Below, piece after piece: positions 6,744-14,119 of a DNA stretch of 27,085 nt. This stretch comes from Bacillota bacterium. GTDB taxonomy: Bacteria > Bacillota > Clostridia > Oscillospirales > Acutalibacteraceae. Within the stretch, counting starts at the first letter, position 1. The number at the start of each line of letters is the position of its first letter. The notes beneath the pieces were generated by a model. The model ran no database searches. It saw nothing but the letters and a program-made list of their open reading frames with translations, and had not been told where the DNA came from. Both the position numbers and the translations under genes were made by a program. The stretch is from assembly GCA_023412845.1 (NCBI GenBank), contig JAEZRH010000130.1, positions 1-27,085 on the forward strand, in the 5' to 3' direction.

Positions 6744-9152
6744 TTACACTTTGGGCGCGGCCGGGAGCTTCACATGAAATACCTTCCGCTTTTTCTTAGG
6801 ATCGATGGAACGGGTGAGAAGCAGATAGACGAGGAACAGTACGCCTCCCCCCAGCGCCACGAACGCCCCGGCCTTCACGCCGGGAGTCTGATAATTGAAG
6901 CGGATGGACGAGGCCCCCGCCGGCACTTCGACGGCCATGAAGCCGACGTTGACCTTGACGATCTGCGCGGACTTGCCGTTAACCGTCGCGCTCCAGCCGT
7001 CCTCATACGGCACGCTGAAAAACACAAGACGGTCCTTTGACGACGTAAAGGTGGCGGAGAAACCGCCGTTGTCGCGGCTGAACGAAGAGCTCGAAGTCGC
7101 TTTGCGCGCCGTGCAGTCGGTAAAGTAGGCTTCCTGGGTATATGCCTGCGCCTGCGTCGCCAGATGCGAAAGGATGCCGCTGTATTTGACCACGTCGTTG
7201 TCCTCCAGCACGACGGCCTTCAGCAGGAGCAGGTGACGGTCGGCTTCCGGCACCGTATTGTACTCGGAACGCGAAACATAGGCGTCGTAGCTGAAGCCCA
7301 TGGGAATATAATAGTCGTTGCGGTAGACGTTGCAGCCGTTCTGCGTGGCGTAATAGCTCCAGCCCGGCATCAGGGTCTGCCCGGCGGAATCCGTGAACGA
7401 TTTGCCGTAGTCGAGCGGGTCGAACAGCCAGCGGCAGCTTGTCAGGCCGCGCAGACCGTAGACGGTCGTGTCCGGCCGGGAGGCGACGTCGCGCTGTACG
7501 CCGATGGTGGGGTAAAACTCCATCAGCGAGCCGGGCACGATGCTGTGGAACGCCTGGATGGTGGGAATCTGCCAGTACATGGCCTGGTTGTCCATGCCGT
7601 CGTAGACGTCGACGCGGCAGTTCGTGGTGTCCGGCAGGCTGATGCCGCTGCCTTTGTTGAGCGAGTACGGGATGACCCAGTTGTGGGTGTCGTCGCCCTG
7701 CGTTTTGCCGAGGGCGATGAAGTAGGCGGAATAAACGACGGCGATCAGCGCAATGCCCACCATGCAGTTTTTAAGGAACCTTTCGCGGTCGCGGCGGAAG
7801 TTCCGGAAGATTACGACAAGCAGCGCGATGCTGATGAGCGATATGGCCACGTACGGCCAGAAGCGCGTGGGGTAGTCCTCCAGGCCGGAGGCCCACGTCT
7901 TGTTGCCGAGCTGGTCGGTCGTGGATTTCGGCATCAAGCCGATCGGCAGGGCGATGCCCAGCGTGATGCCGATCGTCCAGCGGATGGCACGCCGCCAGCT
8001 TTCGGGGGTCGCGTACTGCAGCGAGGCAACGGTCGCCATCGACATCATCAGCGTCAGCATATAGTACCAGCGCGCGTAATAGGCCATGTTGAACAGCTGG
8101 AACGCCGAGTTGAGGATAGGCACGAGCGCCATGAGGAACAGGATGGAGAGGAAAGTTTTCAGCCAGTGTTTCCGCCGGTTCTGCAGGAAGACGATGACGC
8201 CGCTCATGCTGAACAGCGGCAGCCATGCACCCAGCGAAGACCATTTTGCTTCGCTGTCCGGCGTGAAGTTCGGTCTCGCCGGGATGTCCGGCGGGAAGAA
8301 GAAACACTCGAGAATATGAACGTACCGCTGGTTATAGTCGTACAGAAGCGCGTTCCAGCCGTTCGGCGGGTCGTTGACGCGCGGATTCTGGATGATGGCC
8401 AGCACCGTCGGCAGAAGCAGAAAGCATGAGCCCAGCACGCCGATGACCGCTTCGCCGAACAGAAGCAGAAAGTCCCGCACGCTCATGGTCCAGCTGCCGG
8501 AAAGCGTCCGCACCGTCCAGTACAGGATCAGGAAGGTGACCTGTCCCACAAAGAAGTAATAGTTCACCGTGCAGCACAGGAAGACCGTCAGGGCAAAGAC
8601 GCCGCGCCTGCGGTGATACATGTATTCGTCCATCCCCCAGAGCATCAGGGGGAAGAAAACGATCGCCTCGTGGAAATGGTTGAAAAAGATGTTGTAGACG
8701 GAAAAGCCGGAAAACGCGTACAGCAGGGCGCCGACGACGGCGTAGTCCGGGTGGCGGACGTACCGCTCCATCCAGAGGTATGAGGTCAGCGTGGCGCATG
8801 CGAATTTCAGAATCAGCAGCGGGCCCATCAGATGAGGCACCATCCAGCTCGGGAAGGGGATGGTCAGCCAGAAAAACGGGCTGCCGAGCAGGTAGAAGGA
8901 ATAGGAGCCGATGAAATTTACGCCGAGGTCGGTGTTCCAGTTCCAGCCCCAGTTCCCGCTGCGGATCGCGTCGTGGGCCATCTGGTAAAAGGGAATCTGC
9001 TGCACGTTGTAGTCGCCGTAAAAAAGAAAATACCCGTTGTCGAACACGATGAACGGGATAAAGATCAGAAACGCAAGCCCCAGCCCGAACAGGAAAGCTT
9101 TCAGATAATAATGGCCGGATTTGCCGCTCTGAAGGAGATGAAACTCGGTCAC
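6744..9152 (-). CDS. YfhO-family polytopic membrane protein (GT-C-like glycosyltransferase)
   Basis: Frame opens at TTG 9167, but GGGAGG lies inside that reading and 7 nt before GTG at 9152-9150, which I take as the start: 802 residues starting (M)TEFHLLQSGK. About a dozen hydrophobic helices spread over residues 15-480 (for example FLFGLGLAFLIFIPFIVF), a large extracytoplasmic C-terminal region follows (about 480-765, with GLRGLTSCRWLFDPL and SVPYEDGWSATVNG), then a last helix and a basic KKKRK tail. This is the YfhO architecture. B. subtilis YfhO is thought to move a GlcNAc from undecaprenyl phosphate onto lipoteichoic acid outside the membrane. The GT2 gene downstream would supply the lipid-linked sugar. 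The GtcA-like flippase known from that pathway is not in this window. Confidence 0.93.
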   Translation of the reverse strand: MTEFHLLQSGKSGHYYLKAFLFGLGLAFLIFIPFIVFDNGYFLFYGDYNVQQIPFYQMAHDAIRSGNWGWNWNTDLGVNFIGSYSFYLLGSPFFWLTIPFPSWMVPHLMGPLLILKFACATLTSYLWMERYVRHPDYAVVGALLYAFSGFSVYNIFFNHFHEAIVFFPLMLWGMDEYMYHRRRGVFALTVFLCCTVNYYFFVGQVTFLILYWTVRTLSGSWTMSVRDFLLLFGEAVIGVLGSCFLLLPTVLAIIQNPRVNDPPNGWNALLYDYNQRYVHILECFFFPPDIPARPNFTPDSEAKWSSLGAWLPLFSMSGVIVFLQNRRKHWLKTFLSILFLMALVPILNSAFQLFNMAYYARWYYMLTLMMSMATVASLQYATPESWRRAIRWTIGITLGIALPIGLMPKSTTDQLGNKTWASGLEDYPTRFWPYVAISLISIALLVVIFRNFRRDRERFLKNCMVGIALIAVVYSAYFIALGKTQGDDTHNWVIPYSLNKGSGISLPDTTNCRVDVYDGMDNQAMYWQIPTIQAFHSIVPGSLMEFYPTIGVQRDVASRPDTTVYGLRGLTSCRWLFDPLDYGKSFTDSAGQTLMPGWSYYATQNGCNVYRNDYYIPMGFSYDAYVSRSEYNTVPEADRHLLLLKAVVLEDNDVVKYSGILSHLATQAQAYTQEAYFTDCTARKATSSSSFSRDNGGFSATFTSSKDRLVFFSVPYEDGWSATVNGKSAQIVKVNVGFMAVEVPAGASSIRFNYQTPGVKAGAFVALGGGVLFLVYLLLTRSIDPKKKRKVFHVKLPAAPKV

Positions 9153-9178
9153 TGCGCCGCCTCCCAAAATTTTCTTGT

Positions 9179-9209
9179 AACATTATACCATAATGTTTTG
9201 TCCAAACAA
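9179..9209 (-). promoter_or_regulatory. Promoter of the yfhO-like gene with a palindrome over the -10 box
   Basis: On the minus strand TTGTTT (complement of 9204-9209) and TATAAT (complement of 9182-9187) are 16 nt apart. AACATTAT (9179-9186) and ATAATGTT (9190-9197) are perfect 8-bp inverted arms with a 3-nt centre that cover the -10 box, a possible operator. Confidence 0.65.
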
Positions 9210-9242
9210 TGTACAAAAATGTTTTCTTTTCAGTTTTTCATC

Positions 9243-9270
9243 TTGTAATCCGGTGGAAAAAAGATATGAT
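9243..9270 (+). promoter_or_regulatory. Promoter of the yfbR-like gene
   Basis: TTGTAA (9243-9248) and TATGAT (9265-9270) are separated by 16 nt and lie about 30 nt before the start codon, divergent from the yfhO promoter. Confidence 0.55.
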
Positions 9271-9298
9271 AAAAACACGGGAAAGGGAGCGAAACGAC

Positions 9299-9880
9299 AT
9301 GTACCATTTTTTCGCTATGCTGTCGCGGATGAAGAATATCAACCGATGGGGCTTGATGCGCAACACGAGAACCGAAAACCTCTGCGAGCACAGCTTTGAA
9401 ACGGCGGTCATCGCCCACGCGCTGGCCGTGCTGAGAAACACAAGGTTCGGCGGCCATGCCGACCCGGAGCGCGCCGCCACGCTCGCGCTCTTCCACGACG
9501 CGAGCGAGATTATGACCGGCGACATGCCCACGCCCGTGAAATACTACAGCACGAAGATACGCTCCGCCTACCGGGAAGTCGAGGCGGAGGCGAGGGACCG
9601 CCTGCTCTCTTTCCTGCCGGAAGACCTGCGCGGCACCTACGCGCCGCTTCTGGGCGCGGGGGAAGAAGCGGACGGCGAGCTGCTGGGGATCGTGAAGGCG
9701 GCGGACAAGATCTCAGCCGTGATCAAGTGCGTGGAGGAAAAGCGCATGGGCAACTCCGAATTCAGCAGCGCGGAGAGTTCGCTGCGCGCCGCCGTCGAGA
9801 ACATGCACCTTCCGGAGGCGGACTGCTTCATGCGGGAATTCCTCCCGTCGTACAGCCTTACGCTCGACGAGCAGGAGTGA
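9299..9880 (+). CDS. YfbR-like HD-domain 5'-deoxynucleotidase
   Basis: The frame stays open upstream to 9209, but the ATG at 9299 follows GGGAGCG and gives MYHFFAMLSRMKNINRW, a typical YfbR start, for 193 residues (E. coli YfbR is 199). The HD metal site is seen in ENLCEHSFETAVIAHAL (His near 26-35) and LALFHDASEIMTGDMPTPVKYY (about residues 63-85), where HD and TGDMPTPVK are the most conserved family segments; IVKAADKISAVIKCVEEK carries the last metal-binding Asp. Homologues dephosphorylate deoxynucleoside 5'-monophosphates in nucleotide salvage and pool control. It is a single-gene unit with its own promoter. Confidence 0.92.
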   Translation: MYHFFAMLSRMKNINRWGLMRNTRTENLCEHSFETAVIAHALAVLRNTRFGGHADPERAATLALFHDASEIMTGDMPTPVKYYSTKIRSAYREVEAEARDRLLSFLPEDLRGTYAPLLGAGEEADGELLGIVKAADKISAVIKCVEEKRMGNSEFSSAESSLRAAVENMHLPEADCFMREFLPSYSLTLDEQE

Positions 9881-9927
9881 CTTGCAAATTTTCGCAAATT
9901 ATTCTGTATCCCGACGCTTTTTTCCAT

Positions 9928-9956
9928 TTTACTTTCCCCCCGACTTGATATATAAT
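9928..9956 (+). promoter_or_regulatory. Promoter upstream of the LCP gene leader
   Basis: TTTACT (9928-9933) and a perfect TATAAT (9951-9956) with a 17-nt spacer. A start near 9963 would give a leader of about 245 nt before the LCP start codon. Confidence 0.6.
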
Positions 9957-9962
9957 GAAAAC

Positions 9963-10209
9963 ATTGATTTCGGTAATATTAAAAGCAGGCAGAGCCTGCA
10001 CGCACGGCCGGGCGTATAGCCGGGCGAACCTTTGGCTTTCCGTGCCCGGGCGGTTTAAAAAACTGCTCCCACAGGGCTGCACGCACGCTGTGGCTGCGGC
10101 GAAACGCTGCCGGGAGTTGCCCTAAACTCTCGCACCGGCCGCAGCCAGGAATTTTTACGATGCTGAATGGCGCGGTTTGACTGCGCAGACACTGCGAAGG
10201 AATGATGTT
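9963..10209 (+). other. Long GC-rich structured leader of the LCP gene, containing repeat copy B
   Basis: No gene is seen in 9881-10209. Several hairpins follow the promoter: GCAGGC/GCCTGC (9985-9999), two CCGGGCG units, GCACGG/CCGTGC, and GGCTGCGGC (10092-10100) with GCCGCAGCC (10138-10146), the last followed by a short T-run (10152-10156). It matches no riboswitch class that I can recognise. Repeat copy B (10109-10122 and 10169-10196) occupies the second half, so the structure may be repeat-derived and not a sensor. Confidence 0.55.
10109..10196 (+). repeat. Dispersed repeat copy B
   Basis: Positions 10109-10122 are identical to 5034-5047 (14 nt), and 10169-10196 match 800-827 at 24 of 28 positions. 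The copy ends just before the AAGG part of the LCP ribosome binding site. Confidence 0.6.
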
Positions 10210-11247
10210 GTGAAGAAAAGTAAGACTGCGCTTCTGCGCAACCTGGCGATCCTGATCGTCAGCCTTTTGTTTCTGGTTACAGGTTCGGGTTTTGTCTATA
10301 CCGATCAGCTCCTCAGCAAAATCAACTATGTGCCGGAACCGGCGGGGTCAAAAGCGCAGACGGGGCCGCTGTTCGACGGCACGGAGAGCGGCGGGACCGA
10401 AAGCGCCAAGTCCGGCACGGTGGGCGGGCTGTATCATGACGACGCCGTCACCAACATCTTGCTGCTCGGCGTGGACGATTACCAGGCAAACGACACGGGC
10501 CGCAGCGACAGCATGATGCTCGTTTCGGTCGACACGCGCCACAAAAAACTGAAGACTACATCTTTCCTGCGCGACATGTATGTCGCCATCCCGGGCATCG
10601 GCAGCAATAAGCTCAACGCCGCATACAGCCTCAACGGGGGCAAGGTTAACGGTGCTCTGGGTGTCGTTTCCACCATGGAAGCGAATTTCGGCGTCGATAT
10701 CGACCGCTTCGTCATCATCGACTTCACCGCGTTTCCGAAGATCATCGACCGCCTCGGCGGCGTCACCATCACGCTGACTTCGGGCGAGGCGAAGCTGGTC
10801 AACCAATATTCCGGCGACTCGCGGTACAATCTGACCGCCGGGACCTTCAAACTGAGCGGAAAGCAGGCCCTCTATTATTCGCGCATCCGCGCCATCGGCG
10901 ACGACTACGAGCGCACCGAGCGCCAGCGCAAGGTTTTCGAAAGCCTCGTGTCAAAAATGAAAACGGCAAGTCTGCCGACTGTCCTTGGCGCTCTTTCCGA
11001 CACGCTGCCCCTTGTGACCACCAATATGACGAAAAACGAGGTGGTTTCGATGGCGCAGAATTCGCTCACCTATCTCAACTACCCGGTCAGTGAGCACCGC
11101 GTCCCCGGGGACAACGAGTTCCAGTCGGAAAAGGTGTATATCGGGAAAACCAAGTCCGACGTTCTGATCCCCGACCTGGACAAATGCAAGCAGAGTCTGG
11201 CGTCGTTCCTCTATGAGAGCGATCTGCCGGACAAGACGTACCAGTAA
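10210..11247 (+). CDS. LytR-CpsA-Psr (LCP) family cell-wall glycopolymer ligase
   Basis: The frame extends back to TTG 10177, but GAAGGA sits 8 nt before GTG at 10210, giving 345 residues starting (M)KKSKTALLRNL. A membrane helix (about 12-32) anchors an extracellular LCP domain (about 85-265). Family landmarks are NILLLGVDD, GRSDSMMLVSVD, SFLRDMYVAIPG, KLNAAYSLNGG, IDFTAFPKIIDRLGGV, LSGKQALYYSRIR and DDYERTERQRKV; the Arg and Asp residues in these bind the pyrophosphate of the lipid-linked donor. LCP enzymes join teichoic acid or capsule-type polymers to peptidoglycan. A 30-residue Ser/Gly/Lys-rich linker lies between helix and domain. The gene is monocistronic behind a long leader. It fits functionally with the envelope glycosylation pair at 5693-9152. 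Confidence 0.95.
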   Translation: MKKSKTALLRNLAILIVSLLFLVTGSGFVYTDQLLSKINYVPEPAGSKAQTGPLFDGTESGGTESAKSGTVGGLYHDDAVTNILLLGVDDYQANDTGRSDSMMLVSVDTRHKKLKTTSFLRDMYVAIPGIGSNKLNAAYSLNGGKVNGALGVVSTMEANFGVDIDRFVIIDFTAFPKIIDRLGGVTITLTSGEAKLVNQYSGDSRYNLTAGTFKLSGKQALYYSRIRAIGDDYERTERQRKVFESLVSKMKTASLPTVLGALSDTLPLVTTNMTKNEVVSMAQNSLTYLNYPVSEHRVPGDNEFQSEKVYIGKTKSDVLIPDLDKCKQSLASFLYESDLPDKTYQ

Positions 11248-11251
11248 GCCG

Positions 11252-11268
11252 GGGGCGCAAAGCGCCCC
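11252..11268 (+). terminator. Short GC hairpin after the LCP gene, weak terminator
   Basis: GGGGCGC (11252-11258) and GCGCCCC (11262-11268) form a perfect 7-bp stem with an AAA loop 5 nt after the stop codon. Only two T residues follow, so termination here would be weak; the stronger hairpin at 11420-11459 may do the work. Confidence 0.4.
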
Positions 11269-11351
11269 TTACGCGCCTACGGCGGCCACGACTGCAGTTT
11301 CTGCTGAAAAGGACATGCCCTTTGCACTGGGCAAGCTCTTTCTTGGCTGCT

Positions 11352-11376
11352 CTGTAAATTTAGACGGCGGGGCTTG
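11352..11376 (+). repeat. Dispersed repeat copy C
   Basis: This segment matches 4985-5009 at 20 of 25 positions. Looser similarity continues on both sides: before it a TTTCTTGG/TTCTTTG-like run, after it GACTTTC and a GCCG-AAA-CGGC-like hairpin. It lies between the LCP gene and the yaaO-like gene, in a 232-nt gap without a gene. Confidence 0.55.
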
Positions 11377-11419
11377 CGCACAATCCCAGTCCGGCTGTAA
11401 GCGCAGGAGACTTTCAAAC

Positions 11420-11459
11420 CCGCGGCGGGCCGAAACGGCCTGTGGCCGCGGCTTTTTTT
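11420..11459 (+). terminator. Strong terminator hairpin just before the ribosome binding site of the yaaO-like gene
   Basis: CCGCGGC (11420-11426) pairs with GCCGCGG (11445-11451), with GGCCG/CGGCC inside (11428-11432 and 11436-11440) and an AAA loop; seven T residues follow at 11453-11459. The AAAGGAG site begins at 11464. The hairpin may simply end the LCP transcript, with a promoter that I cannot identify after it, or it may be a leader attenuator for the downstream operon. Confidence 0.75.
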
Positions 11460-11479
11460 ATTTAAAGGAGCTGCAAAGT

Positions 11480-12781
11480 TTGTCCACACCGCTTTATTCC
11501 GCCCTACTGCGACACCGGGAAGGGGGCCGCGCTTCGTTCCACACGCCCGGACACAAAAATAGCCTGTCCGCGCTGCCCGCGGATCTGTATTCCCTCGACT
11601 TCACAGAGCTGCCGGACACCGACAGCCTGTTCGAGGCCTCGGGGCCGATCCTGGAAGCGGAGGAGCAGGCCGCGGTCCTGTTCGGAACGAAGCGAACCTG
11701 CCTTTCGGCGGGCGGGTGTACCTTATGCATCCAGGCTATGCTGCGTCTGGCCGCGCCGTACGGCGGCAAAGTCCTGTGCGGCCGTGTGGTGCACCGCTCG
11801 GCGGTCAACGCCATGGCGCTTTTGGGGATCGAACCGGTCTGGACAATGCCCCGCGGCATCGCCGCAGAGGTCGGCAGGCATCCGGAAGTCCGTGCGGTGT
11901 ACGTCACAAGCCCCAACTACTACGGACAACTGCTCGACATCCCCGCGATCGCAAAGGAATGCCGGGCGCGGGACATCCCCCTGCTTGTGGATAACGCGCA
12001 CGGCACGCATCTGATGTTCACCCGCCCGAAGCTGCACCCGCTCTCTCTCGGCGCGTCCATGACCGCCGATTCCGCGCACAAGACGCTCGGCGTACTGACC
12101 GGCGGCGCGTGGCTGCAGATCGGCGACAAAGCGTATGCGGACGAAGCAAAGAGCGCCATGGCCCTGTTCGGCTCCACGAGCCCGGCCTATCCGGTCATGG
12201 CTTCGCTCGACCTGGCCCGCGAATGGCTCGAAACGCATCCGGACGCGTTTGCAAAGCTGCAGGACACCGTGGAGGACATCCGCCTGGCCGCCGTTTCGCG
12301 TGGCATCGCGCTCCCGGAGGGGCCGTGCGATCCCGCCCGCGTCACGCTTGACGTTTCCTCCGTCGGCCTTACGGGCGCGCAGGCCGCGGAACGGTTCCGG
12401 GCGGCGGGCGTTGAGCCGGAATATGCGGATTCTTCCTATGTCGTTCTGATCCCGTCGCCGTTTAACACCCCGGAGGATTTCGGGCGGCTCAAGGTGGCCG
12501 TGCTGTCGCTCCCCGCGGGAAGGCCGCTGCCCGTAGCGGATACAGTCCGGTTCGCCATGCCGTTCCCGGAGATCGTGCCTGCCGCCGTCCCTCTGCGCGA
12601 GGCCCTGCTTGCGGAGACGAAGACCGTCCCGCTCGACGGGGCCTGCGGCCAAATCGCCGCGGAGGCCGCCTGCCCGTGCCCGCCCGGCGTGCCGGTCGTG
12701 ATGCCGGGGGAACGCGTCACAAAAGAAGCATCCGACTTTCTGCGCAACTATGGCTTTTTGCAGATAAAAGTGTTAAAATAA
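11480..12781 (+). CDS. Orn/Lys/Arg decarboxylase-family PLP enzyme (YaaO-like)
   Basis: The frame is open from 11213, but only the TTG at 11480, with AAGGAG 9 nt upstream, gives the family N-terminus (M)STPLYSALLRHREG followed by ASFHTPGHKN (about residue 18). The result is 433 residues. PLP-fold landmarks are TELPDTDSLFEASGPI, TSPNYYGQLLDIPAIA, LLVDNAHGTHL (Asp for the pyridine nitrogen) and MTADSAHKTLGVLTGGAWL with the PLP lysine near residue 205. Family members decarboxylate arginine, lysine or ornithine for polyamine synthesis; the substrate cannot be read here. As in B. subtilis, where yaaO starts the yaaO-tmk-darA-holB block, it precedes darA, but tmk is missing. It is slightly shorter than YaaO (about 480). 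Confidence 0.93.
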   Translation: MSTPLYSALLRHREGGRASFHTPGHKNSLSALPADLYSLDFTELPDTDSLFEASGPILEAEEQAAVLFGTKRTCLSAGGCTLCIQAMLRLAAPYGGKVLCGRVVHRSAVNAMALLGIEPVWTMPRGIAAEVGRHPEVRAVYVTSPNYYGQLLDIPAIAKECRARDIPLLVDNAHGTHLMFTRPKLHPLSLGASMTADSAHKTLGVLTGGAWLQIGDKAYADEAKSAMALFGSTSPAYPVMASLDLAREWLETHPDAFAKLQDTVEDIRLAAVSRGIALPEGPCDPARVTLDVSSVGLTGAQAAERFRAAGVEPEYADSSYVVLIPSPFNTPEDFGRLKVAVLSLPAGRPLPVADTVRFAMPFPEIVPAAVPLREALLAETKTVPLDGACGQIAAEAACPCPPGVPVVMPGERVTKEASDFLRNYGFLQIKVLK

Positions 12782-12898
12782 AATTATCGGAATACAGCAT
12801 ATTATATATAGATAGCGAAGAACCGGAGAAAAGCCGCCTCCGCCGAAACGACAACGCGGCGCGGCCGGAACCGGACGTGCGTCAGGGGGGATTTTTCC

Positions 12899-13222
12899 AT
12901 GAAACTTGTAATGGCCATCGTGAGCAGCGAAGACAGCGGTCTTGTTTCGGCAGCCCTTACGAAAGACGGGTTTGCCGTGACGAAGCTCGCCACAACGGGC
13001 GGGTTCCTGAAATCCGGGAACACCACGTTCATCGTGGGCACCGAAGACGACAAGGTGGATCAGGTCATCGACATCATCAAAAAGCAGAGCCGCAGGCGCA
13101 CGCAGCTTGTTCCGAACAACACCACCATGGATATGGGCATGTTCAACGCCTATCCGGTGGAAGTCACGGTGGGCGGTTCCACCGTATTCGTTCTGAATGT
13201 GGAGCGTTTTGAGAAAATATGA
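12899..13222 (+). CDS. darA: DarA/PstA (YaaQ): PII-like cyclic di-AMP receptor
   Basis: A 107-residue protein with the full family pattern: MKLVMAIVSSEDSGLVSAAL, KLATTGGFLKSGNTTFIVG, a QSRRRTQ stretch and the C-terminal VGGSTVFVLNVERFEKI. The fold is PII-like and homologues bind c-di-AMP as trimers through the TTGGFLKxGNTT loop; the downstream target is not well established. The ATG at 12899 follows AGGGGGGA at good spacing. Its last 4 nt overlap the holB start (ATGA), so the two are translationally coupled. The 117-nt gap before it has an AT-rich stretch (12781-12815), perhaps a weak promoter, and no tmk gene. Confidence 0.96.
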   Translation: MKLVMAIVSSEDSGLVSAALTKDGFAVTKLATTGGFLKSGNTTFIVGTEDDKVDQVIDIIKKQSRRRTQLVPNNTTMDMGMFNAYPVEVTVGGSTVFVLNVERFEKI

Positions 13223-14085
13223 ACCTGAGACTGGAAGGCCTTGACCTGCCGCGGGAAACCGAAGAGACCCTTTGCCGGGCATTCGAGCGGGAACACCTGC
13301 CGCACGCGCTGATTCTGGAATCCTCGCCCGGACGGGCGAAGGCGCTTGCCGGGACGCTTGCAAAGGCCGCGGTCTGTCTGTCGCAGGAGGAACGGCCGTG
13401 CGGCGTGTGCGCCGGGTGTATCCGGGCGGACGCCGGTTCGCATCCGGATATTCTGACCCTCGACGGCGACGCGGATCCGCGCGCGTTTCCGGTGGACGCA
13501 GTACGCGGCATCCGCTCCGCGGCGTACGTAAAACCGAACGAGGCCAGGTGTAAAGTCTTTGTCCTGCTCGGCGTGCAGAACATGTCGGAGATTTCGCAGA
13601 ACGCCCTGCTGAAGATTCTGGAGGAGCCGCCGGAAAACGTGCTGTTCCTCCTGACGACGGTGAGCGCCGCGGCCCTTCTGCCGACCGTGCGTTCCCGCAC
13701 ACAGATTTTTTCGCTGAAGGATGAGCCGCTCTCCGGCGACTGGGAAAAGGCCGAGCAGATCGCACGGGCCGTCACGGCTTCCGGGGAAGTGGAACTGCTG
13801 TTCCTCACGGCGGACGGCGCCAAGGACCGCGCGCAGCTGCAGGGCTGGATGCGGCAGTTTTCCGTCCTCCTGCGCGATGCGCTGGCGCTGCGCTCCGGCG
13901 GGGAAACATACCTTTCCGGACGCAGGCAGGCGGCGGAGACTCTCGGTTCCGGCCTGACACGCAGGGGCCTTGCGGCGATGATGGACAGGACACAGGACGC
14001 TCTCGACGCGCTGGAGCACAATGCGAATACTGCGTTGCTGGTCACCTGCTGGTGCGCGCAGCTGCGCGCGGCGGCAGGGCGGTAA
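13219..14085 (+). CDS. holB: DNA polymerase III clamp-loader subunit delta'
   Basis: A 288-residue AAA+ protein. The Walker A region is degenerate (ESSPGRAKALAG), as is usual for delta'. Zinc-binding cysteines are seen in CGVCAGC (about residues 54-60), with a fourth cysteine upstream (CLSQ). Further landmarks are PVDAVRGIRSAAYVKP, NALLKILEEPPENVLFLL and the arginine segment LLPTVRSRTQIF. Delta' is the rigid stator of the clamp loader that places the beta clamp on DNA. The start codon overlaps the darA stop. Length is somewhat short of the roughly 330 usual for Firmicutes, the C-terminal domain being compact. Its place between darA and ricT matches B. subtilis apart from the missing yaaR. Confidence 0.95.
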   Translation: MNLRLEGLDLPRETEETLCRAFEREHLPHALILESSPGRAKALAGTLAKAAVCLSQEERPCGVCAGCIRADAGSHPDILTLDGDADPRAFPVDAVRGIRSAAYVKPNEARCKVFVLLGVQNMSEISQNALLKILEEPPENVLFLLTTVSAAALLPTVRSRTQIFSLKDEPLSGDWEKAEQIARAVTASGEVELLFLTADGAKDRAQLQGWMRQFSVLLRDALALRSGGETYLSGRRQAAETLGSGLTRRGLAAMMDRTQDALDALEHNANTALLVTCWCAQLRAAAGR

Positions 14086-14119
14086 CGTTTGAAATTCCTG
14101 AAAAGACAGGGAGGGGAAT

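Noticed and set aside
7164..8429. A 421-codon plus-strand frame inside the yfhO-like gene
   Set aside because: Antisense to a well-supported membrane protein gene; composition is that of a shadow frame.
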